From CALCEB01 sp035531475 (GTDB lineage: Bacteria > Acidobacteriota > Terriglobia > UBA7540), in NCBI GenBank assembly GCA_035531475.1, contig DATKST010000015.1, positions 17,447-81,446 of the forward strand: a stretch of DNA of 64,000 bases, given 5' to 3'. The notes below the pieces were generated by a model, which was given only the letters and a program-made list of their open reading frames with translations, was not told the origin of the DNA and did no database searches. Both the position numbers and the translations under genes were made by a program. Of this stretch, positions 18,373-27,088 are shown one piece after another; the first letter of the stretch is position 1, and every line of letters begins with the position of its first letter.

Positions 18373-19692
18373 CTACTTTCCGCTGCGGTGGTCCACCACC
18401 ACGTTACCCCTGAAAACCACGACTTGAGTGTTGCTGATGGCGTGAATATCCGAGAGCGGATCGCCCTCGACGGCCACCAGGTCGCCCTCTTTCCCTTTCG
18501 CAATGCTGCCCACCTGGTCGAGACCCAATAACGCCGCCGTATTCTTGGTGCCAGCGGTCAGCGCCTGCTGCGGGGTCATGCCGTGATGGACAAGGTCAAT
18601 AATCTCATCCAGCACCGTCCCCTTCAGGACGCCCTTCTTGCCCCAGGCCTCGGGCGGCGAATAGCTCATGTCCGAACCGGCGCCGATGGTGACGCCTTGG
18701 CTCATGGCCAGCTTCATTCCTGCAAACTGTTTTGCGGCCAGGTCGCGCCCTTTACGCATGATGTAATCCGGCAGGTGGGCCTTTTCCCCGTAAACCAGAA
18801 TGCTATCCACAATGTAGGTGGTGGGGTCCAGGACGATGCCGTGCGCCTTCATGTAATCAGCGTCCTCGGGCGTCAACCCGGCGCCGTGCTCGATGGAATC
18901 GACCCCGGCCATCAAGGCGTCATGAATGGTTTTGGAGTTTTCGCAGTGGGCGGCCACCTTGGTGTTATCCATGTGGGCTTCTTCCACGATCACCTTCATT
19001 TCCTCTGCGGAGACTTGTTCGGCGTAAGGCGAATCGAGCGGAGACATCACTCCGCCCGACGCCAGAATTTTGATGACCTTGGCGCCGTACTTGATTTGAA
19101 GGTGAACTGCAGCCTCGGCATCGGCGGGCGAATTGATGAACCCGTTGAGCGGCGTGTAAAACTCGTGTTCCGGCATGCTGGGCGGAAGCGCAATGAAGTC
19201 ACCGTGGCCGCCGGGAATGGTGAGGGCGTGGGCAGCGGGAATTAGGTGCGGGCCGGGGATGGTGCCTTCGTCAATGGCATTGGCCAGGGCCACGTCAATG
19301 AAGCCCTCCGTGCCAAGAATCCTCATGCCCACCACGCCGAGATCGAGCGCATAGGCAACGTCCTTGGAGGCGCGCACGGCGGCCAGCGGATCGGAAGGAT
19401 GCTCGCCGCGCGGGCCAGTATAAAGGTGGGTGTGGCCATCCACAAATCCGGGCAGCACAGTATAGGCGGAAAGGTCCAGCTTGCGCGCTCCGGCCGGAGC
19501 ATCCAGGTGGCTGCCAACCGCCTGAACCTTGCCGTCCACAATCACCACGTCGCCGGGCGAAAGCGGAGGCTGGGTGCTGTCGTAAATCAGCTTGCCGCAG
19601 TGAACGTAAAGCGTGCCCGGGGGGTTCGCCGCGGCCAGCCCCAGCGTGCCGAGCAGCAAGAAAGATGCAGCCACGAGCACTTTGTTTAGCAT
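18373..19692 (-). CDS. Secreted metal-dependent amidohydrolase (imidazolonepropionase/prolidase-like)
   Basis: This is 439 residues from the ATG at 19692, which follows GGAGGG; the frame extends to 19752 without support. A signal peptide (VLVAASFLLLGTLGLAAA) directs export. The amidohydrolase fold shows VLPGFVDGHTHLY (HxH metal pair), a likely bridging Lys in GAKVIKILASGGVMSP, AAHCENSKTIHDALMAGVDSIEHG (two His ligands) and GAGSDMSY (Asp ligand). The C-terminal beta-sandwich reads GLDQVGSIAKGKEGDLVAV. Related acidobacterial enzymes hydrolyse dipeptides or cyclic amides; the substrate is not known here. Confidence 0.92.
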   Translation of the reverse strand: MLNKVLVAASFLLLGTLGLAAANPPGTLYVHCGKLIYDSTQPPLSPGDVVIVDGKVQAVGSHLDAPAGARKLDLSAYTVLPGFVDGHTHLYTGPRGEHPSDPLAAVRASKDVAYALDLGVVGMRILGTEGFIDVALANAIDEGTIPGPHLIPAAHALTIPGGHGDFIALPPSMPEHEFYTPLNGFINSPADAEAAVHLQIKYGAKVIKILASGGVMSPLDSPYAEQVSAEEMKVIVEEAHMDNTKVAAHCENSKTIHDALMAGVDSIEHGAGLTPEDADYMKAHGIVLDPTTYIVDSILVYGEKAHLPDYIMRKGRDLAAKQFAGMKLAMSQGVTIGAGSDMSYSPPEAWGKKGVLKGTVLDEIIDLVHHGMTPQQALTAGTKNTAALLGLDQVGSIAKGKEGDLVAVEGDPLSDIHAISNTQVVVFRGNVVVDHRSGK

Positions 19693-19773
19693 TTTCCCTC
19701 CATGAGAGGTGGTTGCGTATTTTTCCGCCACCCAACACCTAGACCGAGTCACCGTATTGCGAGTTGCGGCACC

Positions 19774-20811
19774 CTACTTCGGAAACTTGAATTTCAATTC
19801 GTGGCCCATCTCAAATTGGGGCTTTTTGCGCTTGCGAATCAGGCCTGGGTGCTCGGAGAGCGCGCTGACCAGCATCGGCATGGCGATGGTTGAGTCGCAG
19901 TGGCAGGTGACCATCTTCGCGTCGTAGGCAATCTTGCCCCAGCTTTGCGCTTCCTCAAACGTGCAGCCGGAAAGCCCGCCCCAATGAGCAGAGTCCGTGA
20001 TGATCTGCATGGCGTACTTGTGGCCATGGTGCGAGTCGCGAATGAAGGATGCCGTCACTTCCGTCTGATTGGTAAAGTTCTTGGGTGTGCCGCCGCCAAA
20101 ATAGATCACTCCTGAAGCCGGGGAATCCGCCGCCAGATGCGCCGTTTCCAGCACGTCGCCAATCACGTCAAAGTTGAATTGATTCTTACCCAGGTGGCGG
20201 TTTTCAGCAATGCCGATGCCGATGGAAGAATCGCCGATGGCGGGACAATAAATGGGCACCTTGGCCTTGGCCGCGGCAGTCAATATGCCGTCCTCCTTGG
20301 CGCGCTTGGAAAGTTCCTTGCCGAGCAGATAGAGAAATTCGCGCGTGGTATAAGCCCGGGATGGGTCGAGGGAGGCTGCGAAGCTGCCAATTTCCAGGTC
20401 ATGTTCGCGGAACTTGGCCTCGTCGGCCAGCGTGTCATAGATGCGGTCGATGAGGTTTTTTTGGAGCGCCACGTCATCCATCTCAGGGGTGCTCTGGTAG
20501 TGATAGTTTCCTTTGCTCTCGTAATAGTCGTGGAACAGGTTGGCGCCGGTCGAGACGAGACAGTCAATCAGCCGGTTCTTGATCATGTAAACGATCAGGC
20601 GGCGCATCCCCGCCGGCACCATGGCTCCGGCCAGGCCCATCATGATCATTACCCGGTCGCCCAACATCTCCTTCCAGATCTGGTAGGCAATGCCAAGCTG
20701 CCGGCCCTGGAAGGAAATACCGCACATCTTCTCCAATAACGCCGCAACGCTCTTCTTGCTGTCAATGGTCAGTGGCCGGGTGGGCCGGCTCAAAATCTGC
20801 TTCCGGTGCAT
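19774..20811 (-). CDS. Deoxyhypusine synthase-like protein (polyamine aminobutyl transferase)
   Basis: This 345-residue member of the DHS family uses an NAD site and a catalytic lysine to transfer an aminobutyl group from spermidine or putrescine. The lysine is K293 in FEEAQSWGKIAYDAK, equivalent to the enzyme-imine lysine of eukaryotic DHS. STGANLFHDYYES, GDSSIGIGI and YFGGGTPKN are further family blocks. Bacteria lack the eIF5A substrate, and bacterial relatives are thought to make homospermidine or similar polyamines. The pyruvoyl arginine decarboxylase gene lies 327 bases upstream on the same strand, which supports a polyamine role. Confidence 0.92.
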   Translation of the reverse strand: MHRKQILSRPTRPLTIDSKKSVAALLEKMCGISFQGRQLGIAYQIWKEMLGDRVMIMMGLAGAMVPAGMRRLIVYMIKNRLIDCLVSTGANLFHDYYESKGNYHYQSTPEMDDVALQKNLIDRIYDTLADEAKFREHDLEIGSFAASLDPSRAYTTREFLYLLGKELSKRAKEDGILTAAAKAKVPIYCPAIGDSSIGIGIAENRHLGKNQFNFDVIGDVLETAHLAADSPASGVIYFGGGTPKNFTNQTEVTASFIRDSHHGHKYAMQIITDSAHWGGLSGCTFEEAQSWGKIAYDAKMVTCHCDSTIAMPMLVSALSEHPGLIRKRKKPQFEMGHELKFKFPK

Positions 20812-20977
20812 TTCAGGAATTCCTCGTTATTTCGCGGGCAATCTCCCGGCACAAAGCCAATTGGCGACTGATGGTCATTTTAACTTATTGATTCTAAATC
20901 AATTGCTTAGCTTTTCCTCTGACATCCACGCATCTTACTTATAATGCAGGGGTTAGCTCGCAGCAACGATCCTCCTC

Positions 20978-21075
20978 ATTCCCGCGCAGCCTATTCCCGC
21001 GAAAGGCTGTTCCCGCGTAGGCGGGAAGCCATAGTCTGTCGGCATGGCCCCCACCTGCGCGGGGGTGACAACGAG
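20978..21075. repeat. Palindromic repeat, CATTCCCGCG type (E1)
   Basis: CATTCCCGCGCAGCC, TTCCCGCGTAGGCGGGAAGCC and CCCACCTGCGCGGGGGTGAC form short hairpins of the widespread intergenic TTCCCGC-GCGGGAA type. A related copy (E2) is at 53568. It lies in the 327-base space between the two polyamine genes; no other feature is visible there. Confidence 0.6.
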
Positions 21076-21138
21076 ACTGGCCGCCAAGCCTGCACCCGAG
21101 GAAAAAGCCCACGACGAGAAAAGCGCTGGTCGTGGCAC

Positions 21139-21693
21139 CTACTCGTCCACGCCCAGTAAGATGGAGGCTGCGAGCACGGTGGTCCAAAGCCCCCGTTTGT
21201 CGCCGACCGCGGATTGAGTAATGTTGGCGGTGCGCACGATCCGGTTTGAAATCCGATAAATTTCCTTCTTTTCGTCCCAACTCCGGTCGGAATCGAATTC
21301 CACGCCCAGGGTGGTGGCCAGCATCTCAGCGGCGAGCTCCTCGGCGTAGTCGCCTGCCACTTCTTCCGTTTCGCCGAAGGAATGGTGCTCGGAAAGATAC
21401 CCGAACATGTTGCGGTCGGTGGGAATGGCCACTCCCACGGAGGCCGCGATCAGGCGGTGCGGCTCGCGCGTGGAGTTCTCGCTCATCACCACGAAGGAGA
21501 CTTGGCCGGGCTTCAGCTCCTTCACGCCCTCGCTACGGGGAACCAGCTTGCAGCGGGGCGGGAAGATGCTTGAGACGCGAACCAGATTGCAGGCGGCAAT
21601 GCCAGCCGAGCGAAGAGCCAACTCGAAGCTGGTCAGCTTCTCGCGGTGCTTCCCAACTCCCTTGGTCATAAACATCCGTTTTGGGACAAACAT
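21139..21693 (-). CDS. Pyruvoyl-dependent arginine decarboxylase
   Basis: This enzyme converts arginine to agmatine, the first step of polyamine synthesis, using a pyruvoyl group made by self-cleavage. The 184-residue proenzyme starts as in the family (MFVPKRMFMTKGVGKHREKL). It has the cleavage site RVSSIFPP, where the chain is cut between S41 and S42 so that S42 becomes the pyruvoyl group. Glu and Asn residues of the active site (VVMSENST, GYLSEHH) are present. Length is normal for the archaeal/chlamydial/bacterial type. Whether agmatine is then processed by genes elsewhere cannot be seen. Confidence 0.94.
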   Translation of the reverse strand: MFVPKRMFMTKGVGKHREKLTSFELALRSAGIAACNLVRVSSIFPPRCKLVPRSEGVKELKPGQVSFVVMSENSTREPHRLIAASVGVAIPTDRNMFGYLSEHHSFGETEEVAGDYAEELAAEMLATTLGVEFDSDRSWDEKKEIYRISNRIVRTANITQSAVGDKRGLWTTVLAASILLGVDE

Positions 21694-21844
21694 TTCGCTG
21701 CATCACCGCCCAGGATTAAAGGTTGAGGCTCAAGGCCAAAGCTCTACCCCGGCCTTGCCGGCCAGGCGATAAAACCGCCCATTGTGAATCACGCAGATGG
21801 TGTACGCTAACAAACCGCAAAGAATAGTGTCAATCAATTTCTGG

Positions 21845-21953
21845 GTAGTGGTGCATTTTCGCTGCTGTAGCGGCGGTCTCTGACCGCCGAATTTTATTTT
21901 TCAACAGCTTCCGGCGGTCAGAGACCGCCGCTACAGCAAACTGCACCACTACC
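21845..21953. repeat. Family C palindromic element (C1)
   Basis: The outer inverted ends are GTAGTGGTGCA (21845-21855) and TGCACCACTAC near 21952. Inside are GCTGTAGCGGCGGTCTCTGA and its inverse, with the core hairpin CGGCGGTCTCTGACCGCCG. It is a near-perfect palindrome of about 109 bases. The rest of 21694-22244 shows no gene. Confidence 0.8.
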
Positions 21954-22244
21954 AATTTCTGGGGAGGCTTCGCCTCAGACGCAGGGGCAACCCTGGTGGT
22001 TGCCCGTGATGGAATCGAATTCCCCAAGCGGGCGGGCGCAAAGCCCATAAGCGCTAACTTAACGTGCTCAAGCATACCCTTTGACAGACGTGACGGCTCA
22101 AAACAGGCCGAATCAAGCCTTTATCTTAGCGCCCATGGGCGTAAGGCCCGCCCCCTACCTCCGAAGCATCTCCCGCATACTGCTATAATACGGAATTGGC
22201 CTTTCGATCGTGGACTCATCCATAAGTGCCAGGACTCGAATTTC

Positions 22245-23297
22245 ATGTTTAAGACCATTGAATGGACCGGCGAAGGCGTGCGCATGATTGACCAGACGCG
22301 CCTTCCGGCTGAAGAAACTTACCGGCTATGCCGGAATTACCAGGACGTGGCAGAGGCCATCCGCTCGATGGTGATTCGCGGCGCTCCGGCGATTGGCGTG
22401 GCGGCGGCGATGGGCATTGCTCTGGGGGTGCAGCAATCGCAAGCGAAGAGCGTCGAGGAGCTGAAGTCAGACTTTGAAAATATTGCGGATACGATTTCCC
22501 GCACTCGTCCTACGGCGGTCAACCTTTTCTGGGCGGTGCGCCGAATGCGTGGCGTATTCAAAGGCGCCTTGGAAGGCGGCACTTCCGAGGCTGCTGCCAT
22601 TCGGGAAGTTCAATCCCGGCTGGTCGAAGAAGCGCAGAAAGTGCTTTACGAAGATATTGCCGCGAATGAGGCGATGGGACGCCACGGCGCGGAGCTGCTG
22701 GAGGATTCCAGCACGGTGCTCACCCACTGCAACGCCGGGGCGCTGGCCACCGGAGGGTACGGCACCGCTTTGGGGGTGATTCGCGCCGCCATTTCCGCTG
22801 GGAAGAAAATCCAGGTATTCGCCGATGAGACTCGCCCCTTCTTGCAGGGCGCGCGCTTGACGGCGTGGGAACTGGCGAAAGACGGCATTCCCGTGACCCT
22901 GATCACGGACAGCATGGCGGGCCACTTCATGCACAAGGGCCAAGTGAGCGCCGTGATCGTGGGAGCGGACCGCATCGCCGCCAACGGTGACGTGGCCAAC
23001 AAAATCGGTACCTATTCGGTGGCCGTGCTGGCGCATGAAAACCGGATTCCCTTTTACGTGGCCGCTCCGCTTTCCACCATTGATCTGAGTCTTTCCGGCG
23101 GCGAAGAAATCCCGATTGAGGAGCGCGCGGCGGCGGAAGTCACACACCTGGGCGGCGTTTCCATTGCCCCCGCCAACGTTACGGCGCGCCATCCGGCCTT
23201 TGACGTGACACCCAACCAGTACGTCACCGCCATCATCACCGAACGCGGCGTTGCCCGCGAGCCCTACCGCGAGAGTCTGAAGGCGCTGTTCGGATGA
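22245..23297 (+). CDS. mtnA: S-methyl-5-thioribose-1-phosphate isomerase
   Basis: MtnA isomerises methylthioribose-1-phosphate to the ribulose form in the methionine salvage pathway, which recycles the methylthioadenosine left over from polyamine synthesis. From the ATG at 22245 the protein has 350 residues, the usual length; the open frame to 21996 is not supported. Visible motifs are RGAPAIG (46-51), the catalytic Cys162 in THCNAGALATGGYGTALG and the catalytic Asp242 in VGADRIAANGDVANKIGTY. Its stop overlaps the helicase start (ATGA, 23294-23297). Its closeness to the arginine decarboxylase and DHS-like genes fits a polyamine connection. Confidence 0.95.
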   Translation: MFKTIEWTGEGVRMIDQTRLPAEETYRLCRNYQDVAEAIRSMVIRGAPAIGVAAAMGIALGVQQSQAKSVEELKSDFENIADTISRTRPTAVNLFWAVRRMRGVFKGALEGGTSEAAAIREVQSRLVEEAQKVLYEDIAANEAMGRHGAELLEDSSTVLTHCNAGALATGGYGTALGVIRAAISAGKKIQVFADETRPFLQGARLTAWELAKDGIPVTLITDSMAGHFMHKGQVSAVIVGADRIAANGDVANKIGTYSVAVLAHENRIPFYVAAPLSTIDLSLSGGEEIPIEERAAAEVTHLGGVSIAPANVTARHPAFDVTPNQYVTAIITERGVAREPYRESLKALFG

Positions 23298-25243
23298 CAC
23301 CGATGCCAGCAGCGAAAGAAAACCCGCCGCGGCAGACCCCGCTCGTCAAAATCTTCGGGCCGGAGGGCTGGCTCGCCCGCCATCATCCCCGCTACGAGTT
23401 CCGCGCGGCGCAGCTTGAAATGGCGGAGGAAGTGGAATCCTCCTTGGAAAACCGCCGCCACCTAATTGCCGAGGCCGGCACCGGCACCGGAAAGACTCTG
23501 GCTTATCTGGTGCCGGTCATCCTGAGCGGCCGCCGCGTGGTGATTTCAACCGGCACCAAGAACTTGCAGGAGCAACTTTTCTTCAAGGACATTCCATTTC
23601 TCAAGAAGCTGTTTCCCAAGATCAGCGCCACGCTGATGAAAGGCCGGCAAAATTACCTGTGCCGCCAGAAGTTTTATGACATTGGGGAACAGCCGGTGCT
23701 GGCCGGTCTGGATGAAGTTGAGCTGATCCAACAGATCCGGCGTTGGGAGCCGAAGACCGAAACCGGCGACCGCGCCGAGCTGCGTGACATGCCCGATTCG
23801 GGCGAACTCTGGCCGCGCATTGACGCGCGCCGCGAAGCCTGCACCGGACAAAAATGCGAGCAGTTCAAGCGCTGCTTCATTACGCTGATGCATCAGCGGG
23901 CCCAGGAATCCGACCTGCTCATCGTCAACCACCACCTTTTCTTCGCGGACCTTGCATTGCGGCAAACGGAAGCCACATCCCTTTTGCCGGATTATCACGC
24001 CGTGGTTTTTGACGAGGCGCATGAGATTGAGGACGTCGCCACCCGCTATTTTGGCTTGCAGGTGAGCAACTACCGCATTGAAGAGTTGGCGCGCGATACG
24101 GAGGCCATGGCCAAACAACGCGACCTTGCCATCGCCGAACTGTTCACGGCGGTGGGCGGACTGCGCCACCGCGCCGAGTTGTTTTTCGACCTCTTTCCGC
24201 ACACCGAAGGCCGCCGCACATTTGATAACCGCGCCAATTTCCTGGAAGTTAACCGGGAGGCATACTCGGCGCTGTCGAATGCGTTAGTTCGCCTGGAAAG
24301 CGAACTGCTTCGCGTCCCGGAGCGGCCGGAGGAGATCACGCAACTGGCGCGGCGCGCGGCGGAACTCCGCAAGGATGGTGAAGTGGTTCTGGAAAGCAAG
24401 GACCGCAACCTGGTTTTCTGGTGGGAACGGCGGGGCCGGGGGCTGTTTCTGGAGGCCTCGCCTATTGACGTTTCCTCGATCCTGCGGGAGAAGCTTTTTG
24501 AAAAGACCGATTGTGTGGTCTTGACCTCCGCCACGCTCGCCGTCCGGGAAAGCTTTGATTTCCTCAAGTCCCGGCTCGGGGTGAGGTCGGCCCGGGAACG
24601 AATTTTTCCATCTCACTTTGACTTCCAGCGGCAGTGCCTGCTTTATACCCCGACCCATCTGCCCGATCCGAGGGAGCCGGACTTCACGCGCCAAGCGTCC
24701 GAGGAAATCCTGGAAGTGCTGAAGGCCAGCCAGGGCCGGGCCTTCGTCTTGTTCACCTCGCATCAACAGATGCGCGAAGTTTACGATCGGGTCCGTCGCC
24801 GCCTGCGTTATCCCATGCTGGTGCAGGGTAAGGCGCCACGCAACGAGCTGCTGGAAAAGTTCCGCTCCACTCCCAATGCCGTGCTTTTCGCCACCAGCTC
24901 CTTCTGGCAGGGAGTGGACGTGCAGGGACCCCAGTTGAGCGCCGTCATTATTGACCGTTTGCCTTTTGCCGTACCCACCGATCCGGTGGTGGCATCACGC
25001 ATCCGGCAGATCAATGAAGATGGCGGCAACGCATTTGGTGATTATCAAATCCCGCAGGCGGTAATCGCCTTGAAGCAGGGTTTTGGGCGGTTGATTCGTA
25101 GCGAAACGGATCGCGGGGTGCTGGTCATTCTGGATCATCGGTTGGTACGAAAAGCCTACGGCAAGGTCTTCCTGGAGAGTCTTCCGCCTTACGGGAGAAC
25201 CCATCACCTGAATGACGTGATGGATTTTATGCAAAAGTGCTAA
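23294..25243 (+). CDS. DinG/XPD-type ATP-dependent DNA helicase with iron-sulfur cluster
   Basis: This superfamily 2 helicase of 649 residues should unwind DNA 5' to 3' or resolve structured or RNA-paired DNA. The Walker A motif is IAEAGTGTGKT (58-68) and the DEAH box is FDEAHEIEDV (239-248). Four cysteines (C123, C183, C188, C194) are placed as the Fe-S ligands of the XPD/DinG group. Later motifs include LTSATLAVRESFDF, ATSSFWQGVDVQGPQLSAVI and the arginine-finger region KQGFGRLIRSETDRG. It overlaps mtnA by 4 bases, so they are translationally coupled. No N-terminal exonuclease domain is present. Confidence 0.94.
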   Translation: MTPMPAAKENPPRQTPLVKIFGPEGWLARHHPRYEFRAAQLEMAEEVESSLENRRHLIAEAGTGTGKTLAYLVPVILSGRRVVISTGTKNLQEQLFFKDIPFLKKLFPKISATLMKGRQNYLCRQKFYDIGEQPVLAGLDEVELIQQIRRWEPKTETGDRAELRDMPDSGELWPRIDARREACTGQKCEQFKRCFITLMHQRAQESDLLIVNHHLFFADLALRQTEATSLLPDYHAVVFDEAHEIEDVATRYFGLQVSNYRIEELARDTEAMAKQRDLAIAELFTAVGGLRHRAELFFDLFPHTEGRRTFDNRANFLEVNREAYSALSNALVRLESELLRVPERPEEITQLARRAAELRKDGEVVLESKDRNLVFWWERRGRGLFLEASPIDVSSILREKLFEKTDCVVLTSATLAVRESFDFLKSRLGVRSARERIFPSHFDFQRQCLLYTPTHLPDPREPDFTRQASEEILEVLKASQGRAFVLFTSHQQMREVYDRVRRRLRYPMLVQGKAPRNELLEKFRSTPNAVLFATSSFWQGVDVQGPQLSAVIIDRLPFAVPTDPVVASRIRQINEDGGNAFGDYQIPQAVIALKQGFGRLIRSETDRGVLVILDHRLVRKAYGKVFLESLPPYGRTHHLNDVMDFMQKC

Positions 25244-25326
25244 GCTGAGTAGGGAATTGAGTCTTTTCCAGCCGCTTCTGCGCCGGAAGTCTTTCCAGGC
25301 GGCCTTTCAAGCAGACTGGACAATCG

Positions 25327-25438
25327 GTAGTGGTAGGTTTTCGCTGCTGTAGCGGCGGTCTCTGACCGCCGAATTTTATTTATCAACACCTTGCGGCGGT
25401 CAGAGACCGCCGCTACAGCAACCAAACTGCGCCACGAC
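25327..25438. repeat. Family C palindromic element (C2)
   Basis: GTAGTGG at the left, then GCTGCTGTAGCGGCGGTCTC, a short AT-rich loop, the inverse CGGCGGTCAGAGACCGCCGC, then TACAGCAACCAAACTGCGCC. The core is the same as C1, with slightly different outer ends. It lies between the helicase gene and queD. Confidence 0.78.
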
Positions 25439-25466
25439 CGGACAATCCATTGCGTTCGCAGGAATT

Positions 25467-25844
25467 ATGTTTGAAGTCTCCGTCGATTACGGTTTTTGCG
25501 CCGGACACGCCTTGCGTGGCTATAAGGGAAAGTGTGAGAATGTTCACGGACACAATTACCGGGTGCGGGTTACAGTCTCCGGCAAGGAGCTTGACCCCAC
25601 GGGCTTGCTGGTCGATTTCACCGACGTGCGTGGCGCCATCAAGGCTCTCGTGGACCGGATGGATCATCGCTTCCTCAATGATCTTCCGCCCTTTGACCGG
25701 ATCAATCCCTCAGCGGAAAATTTAGCAAAATATTTCTCTGACGAAATTGAGCCAAGGTTTCGCAGCCGTGATTTTCAGGTTGAGAGCGTTACGGTTTGGG
25801 AAACGGACCAGAGTTCAGCCACGTACCGGCCGCGGCAGGATTGA
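25467..25844 (+). CDS. queD: 6-carboxy-5,6,7,8-tetrahydropterin synthase
   Basis: QueD acts on dihydroneopterin triphosphate in queuosine and deazapurine synthesis. The 125-residue protein has the zinc-binding histidines H14 (CAGHAL), H27 and H29 (CENVHGHNY), and the catalytic Cys23, Asp66 and His67 (DRMDHRFLND). PSAENLAKY and VTVWETDQSSATY are family blocks near the C-terminus. The replacement of the first CxxxH cysteine context by FCAGH is normal in this family. No queC, queE or queF is adjacent. Confidence 0.94.
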   Translation: MFEVSVDYGFCAGHALRGYKGKCENVHGHNYRVRVTVSGKELDPTGLLVDFTDVRGAIKALVDRMDHRFLNDLPPFDRINPSAENLAKYFSDEIEPRFRSRDFQVESVTVWETDQSSATYRPRQD

Positions 25845-25907
25845 AACCGTGCCCTTCCGTTGCCCTGGAAGGATGCAGCTTAAAACGAAAGTGAGCGCCT
25901 AACTGGA

Positions 25908-26933
25908 ATGAACCCGCGTTCCATATTCAGTATGTTTTCTTCCGACCTCGCCATTGACCTGGGCACGGCCAATTCGCTGGTCTATGCCAAGGGCAAGGGA
26001 ATTGTGGTGAATGAACCCTCGATCGTCGCCATCAACAAGGTGACGGGTGGAATTGAGGCGGTGGGCCGCGAGGCCAAGGAGATGCTGGGCCGCACTCCTG
26101 GAAACATCGTCGCCATCCGGCCTTTGAAGGATGGCGTCATTGCGGACTTCAAAGTTACCGAAAAAATGCTGAATTACTTCATCCAGAAGGCCCACAACCG
26201 CAAGATGTTCGTTCACCCGCGCATTGTGATCGGAGTGCCTTCGGAAATCACCCAAGTGGAAAAGCGGGCCGTGCAGGACTCCGCCATGCGCGCCAAAGCA
26301 AGCGAAGTTTTTCTGGTGGAACAGGCGATGATGGCGGCCATTGGCGCCGGCTTGCCCATCACGGAACCCTCGGGCAGCATGATCGTGGATATTGGCGGCG
26401 GCACTTCGGACATTGCAGTCATTTCGCTTTCCGGAATCGTTTACAGCCGCTCCGTGCGCGTGGCTGGAAATGAGATGGACGAGGCCGTGACGGCCTACTT
26501 GAAGCGCAAGTACAACATGCTGATTGGGGAGAGAACGGCCGAGCGGATCAAGATGGAAATCGGGTCGGCCTACCCTCTTGAGAAGCCCATGACCATGGAA
26601 ATCAAAGGCCGCCACCTGCTGGAAGGCATTCCCAAAACCGTGACCATTAACGATACGGAAATTCGGGATGCCCTTTCCGAATGTGTCTCCACCATCCTGA
26701 ACGCCATCCGCGTGGCGCTGGAGCGTACGCCCCCTGAGCTTTCCGCGGACATTTCCGATCGCGGCATCGTGCTGACCGGGGGCGGGGCGATGCTCAGGAA
26801 TCTGGATAAGCGCATCCGAGAAGAAACCGGACTTCCGGTCTCCATCGCTGAAGACCCGCTGGCTTCGGTGGTTCTTGGGACCGGGCGCATGTTGACGGAT
26901 TTCAGCTTGCTTCGCCGCGTGGCGATTGAGTAG
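25908..26933 (+). CDS. mreB: Rod shape-determining protein MreB
   Basis: This actin-like protein of 341 residues polymerises under the membrane and guides lateral wall synthesis. It has the phosphate 1 motif DLAIDLGTANSLVY, the phosphate 2 motif IVDIGGGTSDIAVISL and the adenosine motif IVLTGGGAMLRNLD. The N-terminal MNPRSIFSMFSSDLA is the amphipathic membrane-binding segment. mreC follows after a gap of 155 bases. The length is normal. Confidence 0.97.
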   Translation: MNPRSIFSMFSSDLAIDLGTANSLVYAKGKGIVVNEPSIVAINKVTGGIEAVGREAKEMLGRTPGNIVAIRPLKDGVIADFKVTEKMLNYFIQKAHNRKMFVHPRIVIGVPSEITQVEKRAVQDSAMRAKASEVFLVEQAMMAAIGAGLPITEPSGSMIVDIGGGTSDIAVISLSGIVYSRSVRVAGNEMDEAVTAYLKRKYNMLIGERTAERIKMEIGSAYPLEKPMTMEIKGRHLLEGIPKTVTINDTEIRDALSECVSTILNAIRVALERTPPELSADISDRGIVLTGGGAMLRNLDKRIREETGLPVSIAEDPLASVVLGTGRMLTDFSLLRRVAIE

Positions 26934-27088
26934 TCTGAGGAAATACGATGGGGTAAGGGGAACGTGCTGCGGGGCGTGACGTCCTGCGGCCGCAGGGTTT
27001 CCATTCCAGTTACTGGCGCATTGTATCTTTCAGCTCTCCTGGCGGCGACTGGTAAGGGTTCATCAAGTGCGACTTCTCCGGAGCCACC

